Under the pieces are notes generated by a model. It saw only the letters and a program-made list of their open reading frames with translations. It had not been told where the DNA came from and did no database searches. Below, piece after piece: positions 7,157-16,593 of a stretch of DNA of 64,000 nucleotides (positions are counted from its first letter, which is position 1; each line of letters opens with the position of its first letter). The stretch lies in contig NZ_CP130748.1 of assembly GCF_030563405.1 (NCBI RefSeq), positions 496,001-560,000 on the forward strand. The letters are read 5' to 3'. The translations under genes and the position numbers were made by a program. This DNA comes from Vibrio sp. SNU_ST1. Its GTDB lineage: Bacteria; Pseudomonadota; Gammaproteobacteria; Enterobacterales; Vibrionaceae.

Positions 7157-9616
7157 ATGCGCGTTTTAAAGTTTGGAGGTTCATCATTAGCTGATGCAGA
7201 TCGTTTTTTACGAGCGGCGGATATCATCGCTAATAATGCCCAGCAAGAAGAGCTAGCCGTTGTACTATCGGCTCCAGGAAAAACAACCAATAAGTTGGTC
7301 GCTGTTATTGAAGCTGCATTGAAAAACGGTGAAGCTAACACACAGATTTCAGAGATCGAATCATCATTTTCTGCATTGTTTGCAGAGATTCAAGCGGTAT
7401 TGCCGTCAGTAGATGGTTCTGCGTTTCAAGAGCAAGTCGATACCTCTCTTGCTCAACTTAAGCAGTTCGTGAATGGTATTAACCTACTGGGCATGTGCCC
7501 GAATCACGTAAATGCTCGTATCATTAGTAAAGGTGAGCGAGTTTCAATCCAGTTAATGAAAGCGGTACTTGAAGCGAAAGGCCAATCAGCAAGCCTGATT
7601 GACCCAGTGGAATACCTCTATGCTCAAGGTGATCATCTTGAAGCTATGGTGGATGTGGACATTTCTACACAGAACTTCCGTCAATCTCCACTTCCACAAG
7701 GTCACGTTAACATCATGCCTGGCTTTACGGCGGGTAATGAAAAAGGCGAGCTAGTAACGCTTGGCCGTAATGGCTCAGACTATTCTGCGGCTGTATTGGC
7801 AGCGTGTCTACGTGCAGACTGTTGTGAGATCTGGACTGACGTCGATGGTGTTTACAACTGTGACCCACGCTTAGTAGATGATGCCCGTCTTCTTAAATCA
7901 CTTAGCTACCAAGAAGCGATGGAGCTTTCTTACTTCGGTGCTTCAGTACTACACCCGAAAACAATCGCACCTATCGCACAATTCCATATTCCATGTCTGA
8001 TCAAAAACAGCTTCAACCCACAGGGTGCAGGCACTTTGATTGGCCAAGACACTGGCGAAGATAACCTAGCGATCAAAGGTATCACTACGCTAAGTGACCT
8101 AACCATGGTTAACGTATCAGGCCCTGGTATGAAGGGCATGGTAGGCATGGCGAGTCGTGTATTCGGCGCGATGTCTTCTGCAGGCGTTTCTATTGTCCTT
8201 ATTACTCAATCTTCTTCTGAGTACAGCATCAGCTTCTGTATTGAATCAGCTGACAAAGTGAAAGCGAAGCAAGTGTTGTCAGATGCGTTTGAACTTGAGC
8301 TTAAAGATGGCCTATTAGAGCCCGTTGAGTTCATGGATGATGTTGCGATTGTGACGCTGGTGGGTGACGGTATGCGTACATCACGTGGCGTGGCTTCTCA
8401 GTTTTTCTCTTCACTGGCTGAAGTGAACGTCAACATCGTTGCTATTGCTCAAGGCTCTTCAGAGCGCGCTATCTCTGCGGTTATCCCTGAAGATAAAATC
8501 TCAGAAGCAATCAAAGCGTGTCACGAAAACCTATTCAACTCTAAGCACTTTCTTGACGTCTTCGTCGTCGGTGTTGGCGGTGTCGGTGGTGAGCTTGTTG
8601 ACCAGATTCAACGTCAACAAGGTAAACTGGCTGAAAAAGGCATCGTGATTCGCGTATGCGGCCTAGCAAACAGCAAAGGTTTGTTGCTAGACAGTGACGG
8701 TCTACCGCTAGAACAGTGGCGTGATCGTATGTCGAGTGCGACAGAAGAGTTTAGCCTAGCGCGTTTAGCTGCACTTGTTCAACGTAACCACATCATCAAC
8801 CCAGTGTTGGTTGATTGTACGTCTAGCGAAGGTATTGCAGGACAATACGCAGATTTCCTAGCGGCTGGTTTCCACGTTGTAACACCAAACAAAAAAGCCA
8901 ACACGGCAAGCATGGCTTACTACCATCAACTTCGTGAAGTGGCACGTAACTCTCGTCGTAAGCTGATGTACGAGACAACAGTAGGCGCAGGTCTACCGGT
9001 AATCGAAAACCTACAGAACCTAATCTCTGCAGGTGATGAGCTTGAGAAGTTCAACGGTATTCTTTCTGGTTCACTGTCTTACATCTTCGGCAAGCTTGAT
9101 GAAGGAATGACACTCAGCCAAGCAACCAACATTGCTAAAGATAACGGCTTCACTGAACCGGATCCTCGTGATGATCTGTCTGGTATGGATGTGGCGCGTA
9201 AGCTACTTATTCTTGCTCGTGAAGCGGGTATGGCTCTTGAGCTTGAAGATGTTGAAGTTGACCAAGCATTGCCACCGGGTTTTGATGATTCAGGTACGGT
9301 TGACGAGTTCATGGCTCGCTTGCCAGAAGCGGACGCATACTTCAAAGAGCAGTCAGCTATCGCAGCAGAAGAAGGCAAAGTACTTCGTTATGTGGGTGAG
9401 ATCGCTGAAGGTAAATGTAAGGTTCGTATCGCAGCTGTTGATGGCGATGACCCAATGTTTAAGATTAAAGATGGCGAGAACGCTCTGGCATTCTACAGCC
9501 GTTACTACCAGCCAATCCCACTCGTTCTGCGTGGCTACGGTGCAGGTACTGAAGTTACAGCAGCAGGCGTATTCTCTGATGTGATGCGTACTCTTGGTTG
9601 GAAATTAGGAGTTTAG
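7157..9616 (+). CDS. thrA: Bifunctional aspartokinase I / homoserine dehydrogenase I
   Basis: Catalyses the first step (aspartate phosphorylation) and third step (aspartate semialdehyde reduction) of threonine and methionine synthesis. The start at 7157 gives [13 protein letters not shown], matching the E. coli N-terminus, with GGAG six bases upstream; an ATG at 7145 is possible but overlaps that ribosome site. Length 819 residues, against 820 in E. coli. Order: kinase domain with KFGGSS (about 1-290), tandem ACT regulatory domains (about 310-460) that bind threonine, then homoserine dehydrogenase from about 465, with the dinucleotide-binding GVGGVGGEL motif. First structural gene of thrABC; thrB starts 2 bp after its stop. 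Confidence 0.98.
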   Translation: MRVLKFGGSSLADADRFLRAADIIANNAQQEELAVVLSAPGKTTNKLVAVIEAALKNGEANTQISEIESSFSALFAEIQAVLPSVDGSAFQEQVDTSLAQLKQFVNGINLLGMCPNHVNARIISKGERVSIQLMKAVLEAKGQSASLIDPVEYLYAQGDHLEAMVDVDISTQNFRQSPLPQGHVNIMPGFTAGNEKGELVTLGRNGSDYSAAVLAACLRADCCEIWTDVDGVYNCDPRLVDDARLLKSLSYQEAMELSYFGASVLHPKTIAPIAQFHIPCLIKNSFNPQGAGTLIGQDTGEDNLAIKGITTLSDLTMVNVSGPGMKGMVGMASRVFGAMSSAGVSIVLITQSSSEYSISFCIESADKVKAKQVLSDAFELELKDGLLEPVEFMDDVAIVTLVGDGMRTSRGVASQFFSSLAEVNVNIVAIAQGSSERAISAVIPEDKISEAIKACHENLFNSKHFLDVFVVGVGGVGGELVDQIQRQQGKLAEKGIVIRVCGLANSKGLLLDSDGLPLEQWRDRMSSATEEFSLARLAALVQRNHIINPVLVDCTSSEGIAGQYADFLAAGFHVVTPNKKANTASMAYYHQLREVARNSRRKLMYETTVGAGLPVIENLQNLISAGDELEKFNGILSGSLSYIFGKLDEGMTLSQATNIAKDNGFTEPDPRDDLSGMDVARKLLILAREAGMALELEDVEVDQALPPGFDDSGTVDEFMARLPEADAYFKEQSAIAAEEGKVLRYVGEIAEGKCKVRIAAVDGDDPMFKIKDGENALAFYSRYYQPIPLVLRGYGAGTEVTAAGVFSDVMRTLGWKLGV

Positions 9617-9618
9617 GA

Positions 9619-10590
9619 ATGAGTTCAAGTGATATGGATGTTGTCGTTTATGCTCCTGCATCAATCGGTAATGTCAGTGTAGGGTTTGATGTGCTGGGGG
9701 CCGCAGTGTCTCCAGTGGATGGTACATTGCTTGGTGACCGAGTAATGGTTAAAGCTGGTGATGAACCGTTCTCGCTAAAAACAGCAGGCAGCTTTGTTTC
9801 TAAGCTGCCAACTGAAACCAAAGAAAATATTGTCTACGACTGCTGGGTTGTGTTCTCTCGCGAGTTAGACAAGAAAGGTATCTCAGTTAAGTCTCTAGAG
9901 ATGACGCTAGAGAAGAACATGCCTATCGGTTCCGGTTTAGGGTCGAGTGCATGTTCAATTGTCGCGGCGCTTGATGCCTTGAACCGTTTTCATGGTCAAC
10001 CGTTGAATGAAACTGAACTGCTTGCTCTTATGGGTGAAATGGAAGGTAAGATTTCAGGTGGTATCCACTATGATAACGTTGCGCCATGTTACCTTGGTGG
10101 TGTGCAATTAATGTTGGAAGAGCTTGGCATTATTAGCCAAGAGGTTCCATGTTTTGACGATTGGTATTGGGTAATGGCTTACCCTGGCATCAAGGTTTCA
10201 ACGGCCGAAGCGCGAGAGATCTTGCCTTCTCAGTATCGCCGTCAAGATGTGATTGCTCATGGTCGTCATTTAGCGGGCTTTATTCATGCTTGTCACTCTG
10301 GTCAGCCCGAGCTCGCGGCTAAGATGATCAAAGACGTGATTGCTGAACCATATCGTGAGAAACTGCTTCCAGGGTTTGCTGATGCTCGCAAATATGCAAC
10401 GTCAGCAGGAGCATTAGCTACTGGAATTTCTGGTAGTGGCCCTACGCTATTTAGCATTTGCAAAGAACAAGATGTCGCCGAGCGTGTTGCACGCTGGTTA
10501 GAACAAAATTACGTACAAAATGAAGAAGGATTCGTCCACGTTTGTCGCTTAGATAAACAAGGTTCGATCGTTACAGGAAGTGAGTTATGA
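9619..10590 (+). CDS. thrB: Homoserine kinase
   Basis: Phosphorylates homoserine to O-phosphohomoserine with ATP. GHMP-kinase family, 323 residues. The ATP-binding signature is [12 protein letters not shown], and the C-terminal motif [10 protein letters not shown] is also present. Start at 9619 is chosen because AGGAG lies seven bases upstream; a second ATG at 9634 gives MDVVVYAP, closer to the E. coli length. The stop overlaps the thrC start (ATGA), so translation is probably coupled. Confidence 0.97.
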   Translation: MSSSDMDVVVYAPASIGNVSVGFDVLGAAVSPVDGTLLGDRVMVKAGDEPFSLKTAGSFVSKLPTETKENIVYDCWVVFSRELDKKGISVKSLEMTLEKNMPIGSGLGSSACSIVAALDALNRFHGQPLNETELLALMGEMEGKISGGIHYDNVAPCYLGGVQLMLEELGIISQEVPCFDDWYWVMAYPGIKVSTAEAREILPSQYRRQDVIAHGRHLAGFIHACHSGQPELAAKMIKDVIAEPYREKLLPGFADARKYATSAGALATGISGSGPTLFSICKEQDVAERVARWLEQNYVQNEEGFVHVCRLDKQGSIVTGSEL

Positions 10591-11870
10591 AGCTGTACAA
10601 CATCAAAGAAAACGATGAGCAAGTCTCTTTTGGCCAAGCCGTTCGTCAAGGTCTAGGCCGTAACCAAGGTCTATTTTTCCCATCAGAGCTGCCTAAGTTC
10701 GATGACATCGATGTACTACTTGCAGAGGACTTTGTCCCTCGTAGTTCAAAGATTCTTTCTGCTCTAATTGGTGATGAATTGCCAAAAGAACAGATTGATC
10801 AACTAGTGGATGCGGCATTCCAATTCCCAGCTCCGATCAAGCAAGTGAAAGACGGTGTTTACGCTCTTGAACTGTTTCACGGTCCAACGTTAGCATTTAA
10901 AGATTTCGGTGGCCGTTTTATGGCTCAATCTTTAGCTGCGGTTTCTGATGGCGGTCAAATCACTATCTTAACGGCTACATCGGGTGATACTGGCGCGGCG
11001 GTTGCACACGCATTCTACGGTATGGAAAACATCAACGTTGTTATCCTATACCCGAAAGGCAAGATCAGCCCACTGCAAGAAAAGCTATTCTGTACGCTAG
11101 GTAAGAACATCCACACTGTAGCGATCGATGGAGACTTTGATGCGTGTCAGGCACTAGTAAAAGACGCATTCGACGATGCTGAACTGCGCAAAGAGATTGG
11201 CTTGAACTCAGCAAACTCAATCAACATCAGCCGTTTGATGGCTCAGATCTGTTACTACTTTGAGGCGGCTGCTCAGCTAACTAAAGAGCAACGTGAAAAC
11301 TTGGTTATATCTGTACCAAGTGGTAACTTTGGTAACCTAACTGCGGGTCTATTAGCGAAAGCGCTAGGCTTACCGGTTAAACGCTTCATTGCAGCAACCA
11401 ACGAAAACGACACGGTTCCTCGTTACCTAGAAACAGGTCAATGGGATCCAAAACCAACGGTTGCGACAACATCGAACGCGATGGACGTAAGCCAACCAAA
11501 CAACTGGCCACGTATCGAAGAGCTTTGCCAACTGAAAGGTTGGGGACTGGATACTTTGGGTAAAGGTAAAGTATCTGATGAGCAGAGTGCTGAATCAGTA
11601 CGTGATCTAAAAGCTCAAGGTTACCTTTGTGAGCCTCATGGTGCGATTGCTTACCGTCTATTGGAAGAGCAACTGCAAGAGAATGAGACTGGCCTGTTCT
11701 TGTGTACGGCACACCCGGCTAAATTCAAAGAAGTGGTTGATGACATTTTAGGTACTGATATTGAACTTCCTGGCCCGCTAGCAAAACACGCGGCGATGGA
11801 GTTGTTGTCTGAAGATCTAGATAACGATTTTGAAGCGCTTAAAACAGTGCTTCGTCGAGTTCAACCGTAA
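10587..11870 (+). CDS. thrC: Threonine synthase
   Basis: Converts O-phosphohomoserine to threonine; pyridoxal-phosphate enzyme of fold type II, 427 residues, the family length. The cofactor lysine lies in the [11 protein letters not shown] motif near residue 107. The phosphate-binding loop SVPSGNFGN lies near 245. The start overlaps the thrB stop by four bases. It ends the operon before the hairpin at 11896-11925. Confidence 0.98.
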   Translation: MKLYNIKENDEQVSFGQAVRQGLGRNQGLFFPSELPKFDDIDVLLAEDFVPRSSKILSALIGDELPKEQIDQLVDAAFQFPAPIKQVKDGVYALELFHGPTLAFKDFGGRFMAQSLAAVSDGGQITILTATSGDTGAAVAHAFYGMENINVVILYPKGKISPLQEKLFCTLGKNIHTVAIDGDFDACQALVKDAFDDAELRKEIGLNSANSINISRLMAQICYYFEAAAQLTKEQRENLVISVPSGNFGNLTAGLLAKALGLPVKRFIAATNENDTVPRYLETGQWDPKPTVATTSNAMDVSQPNNWPRIEELCQLKGWGLDTLGKGKVSDEQSAESVRDLKAQGYLCEPHGAIAYRLLEEQLQENETGLFLCTAHPAKFKEVVDDILGTDIELPGPLAKHAAMELLSEDLDNDFEALKTVLRRVQP

Positions 11871-11895
11871 CCTACATCTGTATTGTTGAACAAAT

Positions 11896-11925
11896 AAAAA
11901 CGGCGCTCAATGAGCGCCGTTTTTG
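11896..11925. terminator. Bidirectional terminator between thrC and grcA
   Basis: AAAAACGGCGCTC and GAGCGCCGTTTTT form a strong stem with T-runs on both strands, between convergent thrC and grcA. Confidence 0.92.
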
Positions 11926-11948
11926 TATTCTAATTCAAGCTCTAAAAA

Positions 11949-12326
11949 TTATAGAGACTCAGTGAACGTACGTGCGATAACGTCACGTTGCTGTTCAGTA
12001 GTTAGAGAGTTGAAACGTACAGCGTAACCCGATACACGGATAGTTAGCTGTGGGTAGTTCTCTGGGTGAGCAACGGCATCTTCTAGCGTTTCACGCTTAA
12101 GAACGTTAACGTTTAGGTGTTGACCACCTTCGATGCGTGGTGCTGCTTCGATAGCAACTTCACGGCTTTCGTATTCGCCTAGGTCTGCTGCTGAGATAAC
12201 TTGGTCTGCTTCAAAACCAGATGTAGCAACAACACAACGAGCTTCGTTCTTCTCGCTGTCTAGTAGCCAGATTGAGTTTAGTAGGTCGTCGTTTGCTGCT
12301 TTAGTAATTTGAATACCTTGGATCAT
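11949..12326 (-). CDS. grcA: Autonomous glycyl radical cofactor (YfiD)
   Basis: A 125-residue spare part for pyruvate formate-lyase: it supplies a glycyl radical domain when oxygen has cleaved the enzyme. The C-terminal glycyl-radical motif RVSGYAVRF is present with the radical Gly near residue 103. The N-terminus [18 protein letters not shown] is typical of the family. Two FNR-like sites lie upstream, fitting anaerobic and micro-aerobic induction. Confidence 0.97.
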   Translation of the reverse strand: MIQGIQITKAANDDLLNSIWLLDSEKNEARCVVATSGFEADQVISAADLGEYESREVAIEAAPRIEGGQHLNVNVLKRETLEDAVAHPENYPQLTIRVSGYAVRFNSLTTEQQRDVIARTFTESL

Positions 12327-12424
12327 AACTATCTCCTAGTCCACTTTATGTGGTTTGATTATGGTGTTAACTTTCGAATTTTATTGAGCTGAGTAATATA
12401 TACCTAGTTTGTGGTAGTTTAATA

Positions 12425-12438
12425 TTGATTTAAGTCAA
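12425..12438 (-). promoter_or_regulatory. Proximal FNR-like site of grcA
   Basis: TTGATTTAAGTCAA, one mismatch from TTGAT-N4-ATCAA, centred at 12431.5. A TATATT-like -10 on the minus strand (12395-12400) would place the start point near 12388-12391 and the site near -41. Confidence 0.7.
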
Positions 12439-12477
12439 AAAACAACCAAAAACCTCATTTTTTTCAAGGTGATTACT

Positions 12478-12491
12478 TTGAGTTAAATCAA
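12478..12491 (-). promoter_or_regulatory. Distal FNR-like site of grcA
   Basis: TTGAGTTAAATCAA, one mismatch from consensus, centred at 12484.5, exactly 53 bp from the proximal site. In E. coli yfiD, FNR sites at -40.5 and -93.5 are also 53 bp apart, the distal one limiting expression when FNR is fully active. Confidence 0.65.
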
Positions 12492-12652
12492 TAAAACCTT
12501 TGAAAACAAAGTAATTACAAAATATTTTAAAGTATAAAAAATATTTAACAGTTGTATTTGTTGTAAGTTTACTACATTCGTTGTGTTTTTATTGACCTGC
12601 AAGCAATACGACTCTTTATTTATTAAGCATTCTGAAAGTGTAAAGTGATTTA

Positions 12653-13561
12653 ATGACAAACAATAATTCATCCTCAAAACCTCAAACCAATATTAAGTTT
12701 ATTGGTGCTCATGTGTCTGCTGCTGGTGGTGTTGATCAGGCGCCAATGCGCGCAAGAGAGATCGGTGCCAATGCTTTTGCGCTGTTTACCAAAAACCAAA
12801 GACAGTGGGCAGCAAAGCCGCTGGAAGCGAAAACCATTAGTGCATTTAAAGCCAACTGTAAGATGTTGGGCTTTAGTGCTGAGAATATCCTTCCTCATGA
12901 CTCTTACCTTATTAACCTAGGAGCACCAGAAGAAGAGAAGCTAGAGAAATCACGTGCGGCTTTTATTGATGAAATGGAGCGTTGTAATCAACTCGGACTC
13001 ACGCTTTTGAATTTTCATCCTGGGAGTCATTTGAAGAAAATCTCAGAAAGCGAATGTTTGGCCAAGATCGCTGAGTCTATCAACTTGGCTCACCAAGCGG
13101 TGCCTGATGTAATTGCAGTGATTGAGAATACCTCAGGGCAGGGGACTAATCTGGGTTGGAGATTTGAGCACCTAGCAGAGATCATCGACCAAGTAGAAGA
13201 TAAGTCACGCGTCGGCGTGTGTTTAGATACCTGCCATACCTTTACTGCCGGTTACGACCTACGAACAAAAGAAGCGTGTGAGCATACTTTTGCAGAGTTC
13301 GACCGCATTGTGGGCATGCACTATCTAAGAGCAATGCACATCAATGATTCAAAAGCTGAGTTCGCGAGCCGAGTCGATCGACATCATTCTTTAGGAAAAG
13401 GTGAAATTGGCTGGGATTGTTTTGAATTTATTGCCTCGGATTCTCGCTTTAATGGTATTCCTCTGATCTTGGAAACCATTGATTCGACGATCTGGAAAGA
13501 GGAAATTCAACAGCTTAGAATGTTCCATCGCTCAGCAACGGCAGTGAGCGAAGAAGCGTAA
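12653..13561 (+). CDS. nfo: Endonuclease IV
   Basis: Class II AP endonuclease acting at abasic sites in DNA base-excision repair. 302 residues, somewhat longer than E. coli Nfo (285) because of about 15 extra N-terminal residues. TIM-barrel metal ligands are visible: GAHVSAAGG near the start, [40 protein letters not shown] and the late ILETID. Divergent from grcA. A start inside the N-terminal extension is possible; no strong ribosome site decides it. Confidence 0.97.
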   Translation: MTNNNSSSKPQTNIKFIGAHVSAAGGVDQAPMRAREIGANAFALFTKNQRQWAAKPLEAKTISAFKANCKMLGFSAENILPHDSYLINLGAPEEEKLEKSRAAFIDEMERCNQLGLTLLNFHPGSHLKKISESECLAKIAESINLAHQAVPDVIAVIENTSGQGTNLGWRFEHLAEIIDQVEDKSRVGVCLDTCHTFTAGYDLRTKEACEHTFAEFDRIVGMHYLRAMHINDSKAEFASRVDRHHSLGKGEIGWDCFEFIASDSRFNGIPLILETIDSTIWKEEIQQLRMFHRSATAVSEEA

Positions 13562-13667
13562 TAATAGAGGGAGAAATTTATTTCCGTCTATTTCTAAAAA
13601 TTGGCACCTTTCTTCCATAGTACTAAAGTGAATATGTAGTTCACGATGCCTTAGAGGAGGTGCCTTT

Positions 13668-13778
13668 ATGTATTCACAAGCCCAAACTTCAACCGTATCT
13701 GCTGCTCGCCGTTTACCGACCCCAAACCGTCATGTGCATAACCATGGCCACCACCGTACACAGCAGAAAAGTGGTTAA
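13668..13778 (+). CDS. Small basic His-rich ORF, 36 residues
   Basis: ATG at 13668 is preceded by a perfect AGGAGG at a seven-base gap, the strongest ribosome site in this region. Upstream, TTGGCA (13601) and TAAAGT (13624) with a 17-bp spacer look like a sigma-70 promoter. The peptide is basic, with His and Arg clusters (RHVHNHGHHRTQQ), and has no membrane segment. I do not recognise it. Coding status rests on the signals, not on homology. Confidence 0.5.
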   Translation: MYSQAQTSTVSAARRLPTPNRHVHNHGHHRTQQKSG

Positions 13779-13849
13779 TCGAGATAAACACAACTTGAAC
13801 TGATTATTATGATTCATCAACAAGTGAACCCTACCCATCATGTTTATTG

Positions 13850-14172
13850 ATAGCTGTATGAGGTATAAATAGGGCGTGTTGATCTTTCGAGCTGATTTTT
13901 GCAGCGAGTTGCTGGGTATTTATACAAGGCAGAGGCTTTGACGTGTAGCTAGCCTACATGAGAAGCCGCTAACGCAGTAGAAATGACTAGCAAACGCTGC
14001 CCGGAGGGTTCGGCTAAAAGCGTTTTACTCTTTGTTGAGGGAGGTTTGCTTAGAATGACTAGGCTACTTCTCCCTCGCCGCGATTAAAACGCTTTTATCT
14101 CGAACAAAATTTAACCACGAAAGGTCAACACGCCCTAAAGCCTTATTTAGGACAGTTAGCCGATACAGCTAT
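13850..14172. mobile_element. MITE-like element inside an outer inverted repeat
   Basis: Inverted terminal repeats AGGGCGTGTTGATCTTTCG (13871-13889) and CGAAAGGTCAACACGCCCT (14118-14136) match with one mismatch and enclose about 230 bp without an ORF. Outside them, ATAGCTGTAT (13850-13859) and ATACAGCTAT (14163-14172) form a second, perfect inverted repeat, and TAAATA/TATTTA lie just outside the inner ends. This suggests a nested insertion or a composite element. No clear target-site duplication is seen and no transposase is encoded. The 13779-14224 spacer otherwise holds only the ung leader. Confidence 0.65.
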
Positions 14173-14224
14173 TTTTGTGTCTGGCGAAAGCCCCTAGAAA
14201 CCTTGATGATTGGGAAGTAAAACG

Positions 14225-14938
14225 ATGAGCGTACCAAAGACTTGGGAATCCATTATTAATGATGAACGTGACAAAGAGTACTTTCAGGGTGTCCTCGCGT
14301 TTGTTAAACAGCAACGTAATTGTGGGAAAACTATCTACCCGCCACAAGAGTTGGTGTTCAGTGCCTTCGATATGACGCCTTTCGAGTCCGTACGAGTGGT
14401 TATCCTGGGGCAAGATCCTTATCACGGCGCTAACCAAGCTCATGGCTTAGCATTTTCTGTGCTTCCTGGCGTGAAAATCCCGCCCTCTCTTCGTAATATG
14501 TATAAAGAGCTTGCGCAAGATATAGAGGGCTTTGAGATCCCGAGTCATGGCTACCTCGATTCTTGGGCATCTCAAGGGGTGTTGATGTTGAATACGGTAC
14601 TGACAGTAGAAGAGGCAAAAGCCCATTCACATGCTAAGTGTGGTTGGGAAACCTTTACTGATGCCATTATTGCAGAGCTCAATAAGCGCTCTGAACCGGT
14701 CATCTTCTTGTTGTGGGGCGCACACGCCCAGAAGAAAGGCCAAGCGATTGATGCAGACAAGCACCATGTGTTGGTTGCACCTCATCCATCACCATTATCA
14801 GCACGCCGTGGTTTCTTCGGTTGTCAGCATTTCTCAACAACCAACAAGCTACTTTCTTCTATGGATCAACAATCTATCGACTGGCGTTTACCAACAGAAG
14901 TATCGGTTGGTGGTTTTCCGAGCAGAGTCAAATCATAA
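14225..14938 (+). CDS. ung: Uracil-DNA glycosylase
   Basis: Removes uracil from DNA at the first step of base-excision repair. Family 1 UDG, 237 residues. The water-activating loop GQDPYHG, the leucine-loop motif HPSPLSA and the LLWGAHAQ strand are all intact. Start ATG 14225 gives [11 protein letters not shown]; a TTG five codons earlier is disregarded. The gene follows the MITE-like element closely, so its promoter lies inside or just beyond that element. Confidence 0.97.
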   Translation: MSVPKTWESIINDERDKEYFQGVLAFVKQQRNCGKTIYPPQELVFSAFDMTPFESVRVVILGQDPYHGANQAHGLAFSVLPGVKIPPSLRNMYKELAQDIEGFEIPSHGYLDSWASQGVLMLNTVLTVEEAKAHSHAKCGWETFTDAIIAELNKRSEPVIFLLWGAHAQKKGQAIDADKHHVLVAPHPSPLSARRGFFGCQHFSTTNKLLSSMDQQSIDWRLPTEVSVGGFPSRVKS

Positions 14939-14991
14939 ATCAGCATATTCGTATACACTTATAAATAGTAGGTGTAATGGAGTGCAATACT

Positions 14992-15543
14992 ATGATGATT
15001 GAAAGGATAAGACGAGAGCATGGCTATATGGCTCGTTTGCTCGCGATACTCAACAATAAGTTAGAGCTTCTAAAGCAAGAGCGAGAAATAAACTATAGCC
15101 TGATCGCAGAGGTGGTTCATTATCTCATGGACCATTCAGACAAGGTGCATCACCCGAAAGAAGATGTTATTTATCGTTACTACCTTAAGCAATATGGCAG
15201 TGATCAAGTGATTGAAGACTTGGAACAGGAGCATCAATTGCTTTCTGAGAAAACGGCGGACTTTTTAGGTGTGGTCGATATGATCCTTCAAGATGCGGTC
15301 GTTCCTCAACAAGTATTTATTGATCAGCTTGAAGCTTTTGTTAAAGCTCAACGAAAACACATGGAATATGAAGAGAAGCATGTGTTACCAATGATTGTTG
15401 AGTCGTTCACAGTTAAAGATTGGCAAGAGGTGGAGTCTCAATGGCTTCAACCTGAAGACGATCCTGTCTTTGGAGAGACAATTGCTGATGAGTACCAACA
15501 ACTAGCGGCTCGTGTTCGACAGAATGAACAAGAGTGCGTTTAG
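14992..15543 (+). CDS. Hemerythrin-like HHE domain protein
   Basis: A four-helix-bundle protein of about 183 residues with the expected non-haem di-iron ligands: His in RREHGYM, HSDKVHHPKED, Glu/His in LEQEHQLL, and HMEYEEKHVLP. Such proteins bind oxygen, NO or iron, but the ligand here cannot be inferred. Start at 14992 or 14995 is preferred over 14977 because GGAG at 14979-14982 is suitably placed. It stands alone between ung and the terminator at 15642. Confidence 0.85.
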   Translation: MMIERIRREHGYMARLLAILNNKLELLKQEREINYSLIAEVVHYLMDHSDKVHHPKEDVIYRYYLKQYGSDQVIEDLEQEHQLLSEKTADFLGVVDMILQDAVVPQQVFIDQLEAFVKAQRKHMEYEEKHVLPMIVESFTVKDWQEVESQWLQPEDDPVFGETIADEYQQLAARVRQNEQECV

Positions 15544-15641
15544 CCAGTTGTCATGTTGAAGCGTGACTATTTTAGATACTCTCTATATTAGAGGGTTAGT
15601 TCCCAAATGACGCTTTGAGCGGATTAAATACCTCATAAAAT

Positions 15642-15668
15642 AAAAAGGCACCTATATAGGTGCTTTTT
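15642..15668. terminator. Bidirectional terminator
   Basis: The palindrome GCACCTATATAGGTGC (15648-15663), flanked by A5 and T5 runs, lies between convergent genes. Confidence 0.88.
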
Positions 15669-15693
15669 GCTATCTGATTTCTTATCGTGCTGA

Positions 15694-15882
15694 TTAAAGC
15701 TTTATATCGTCGAGGCTAAAATCGAGACCTAGGTTCATCTCTCTTAGTTCTTTCTCAAGCTGTCTACGATCGTTGATAGCCTCTATTTCACGCCATTTAC
15801 GTTTGAGTGGTTTAGAGCGTGTTTTTTGAGTGGTACGAGGCATTTCTAGTTCTGATAATTCATCGAATTGAAAGCTATCCAT
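15694..15882 (-). CDS. Small charged protein, probably DUF3545 family
   Basis: A 62-residue protein starting MDSFQFDELSELE. The middle is strongly basic (KPLKRKWREIEAIND) and the C-terminal half is probably helical. It resembles the DUF3545 family of vibrios and relatives, from memory. The start at 15882 is preferred to the ATG at 15888 because AAGGAG then has an eight-base gap instead of two. No function known. Confidence 0.7.
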   Translation of the reverse strand: MDSFQFDELSELEMPRTTQKTRSKPLKRKWREIEAINDRRQLEKELREMNLGLDFSLDDIKL

Positions 15883-16593
15883 AAGCATCTCTCCTTCCGT
15901 GGGACTCGTTCTTACGAACCATTAAATATCATATTTAGGTTCACAATAACCTTGATTTGTTTCTCATTTGTTTCAAATATATGAAGGTTTTGTTCTGTTT
16001 TATTATGCATGCTCACACATTGCGTGGATTTTTGTGTACAAAAAACAAGCAAACAAACTTAAGTAACCGATTAAATTAGGGGGGATTGAATGTTAATTCA
16101 TTGTGCAAATGGAATAGCATTTTGACTACAGTGCATTTAAGTGCGCATTGTGCCGTGCAGTATAGGGATCTCATTACCCTAGGAAAAAACACAAATCTTC
16201 ACTATACCTTGTAAAACCTAGGCTGATGTCACTTTTATGGGATGCTGTTTTTATTTTTATGGTGCCTTGGTTTTTGTTGATATTATGTCCCGACAATGTG
16301 ACTTTTATTGGTCTCTATTGTTGAGAGTTGTGTTAACAAAAGGTGTGTTATTAGTGAAATGTCATTTTAATATAAAATCATTTGCATATTGATTTTTAGG
16401 CCGTCTCGCTGCATTATCCGCCCGTCAAAAAATACACTGATACGTAAAATGGATGCATGAAGCGACATTTACAATCTAGATCGCAGCAAATAAATATAAA
16501 TCTAATGCCGACACAACTATTGACACTGGCATAGGTGATCTAGAGGAAGGCTAGGAAGCATGATCGGTGCTTAAACTCAATTACGAGGTTCAC
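15883..16593. other. Long spacer upstream of the AGCS symporter
   Basis: About 710 bp with no convincing gene longer than a few codons. Near the 3' end there are nested inverted repeats: CTAGATC (16476-16482) with GATCTAG (16537-16543), and ATGCC (16505-16509) with GGCAT (16528-16532). A five-codon mini-ORF (ATG ATC GGT GCT TAA, 16560-16574) with AGGAAG upstream follows. TAGGG/CCCTA forms a weak hairpin near 16170. I find no glycine-riboswitch signature. Confidence 0.5.

Noticed and set aside
13601..13620. Sigma-54 promoter before the 36-codon ORF
   Set aside because: TGGCAC is followed at the right distance by TTCC, not the almost invariant GC of the -12 element; a sigma-70 reading fits better.
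16380..16593. Glycine riboswitch upstream of the AGCS symporter
   Set aside because: Expected from some Vibrio AGCS genes, but the conserved aptamer sequence blocks are absent; only simple stems are seen.
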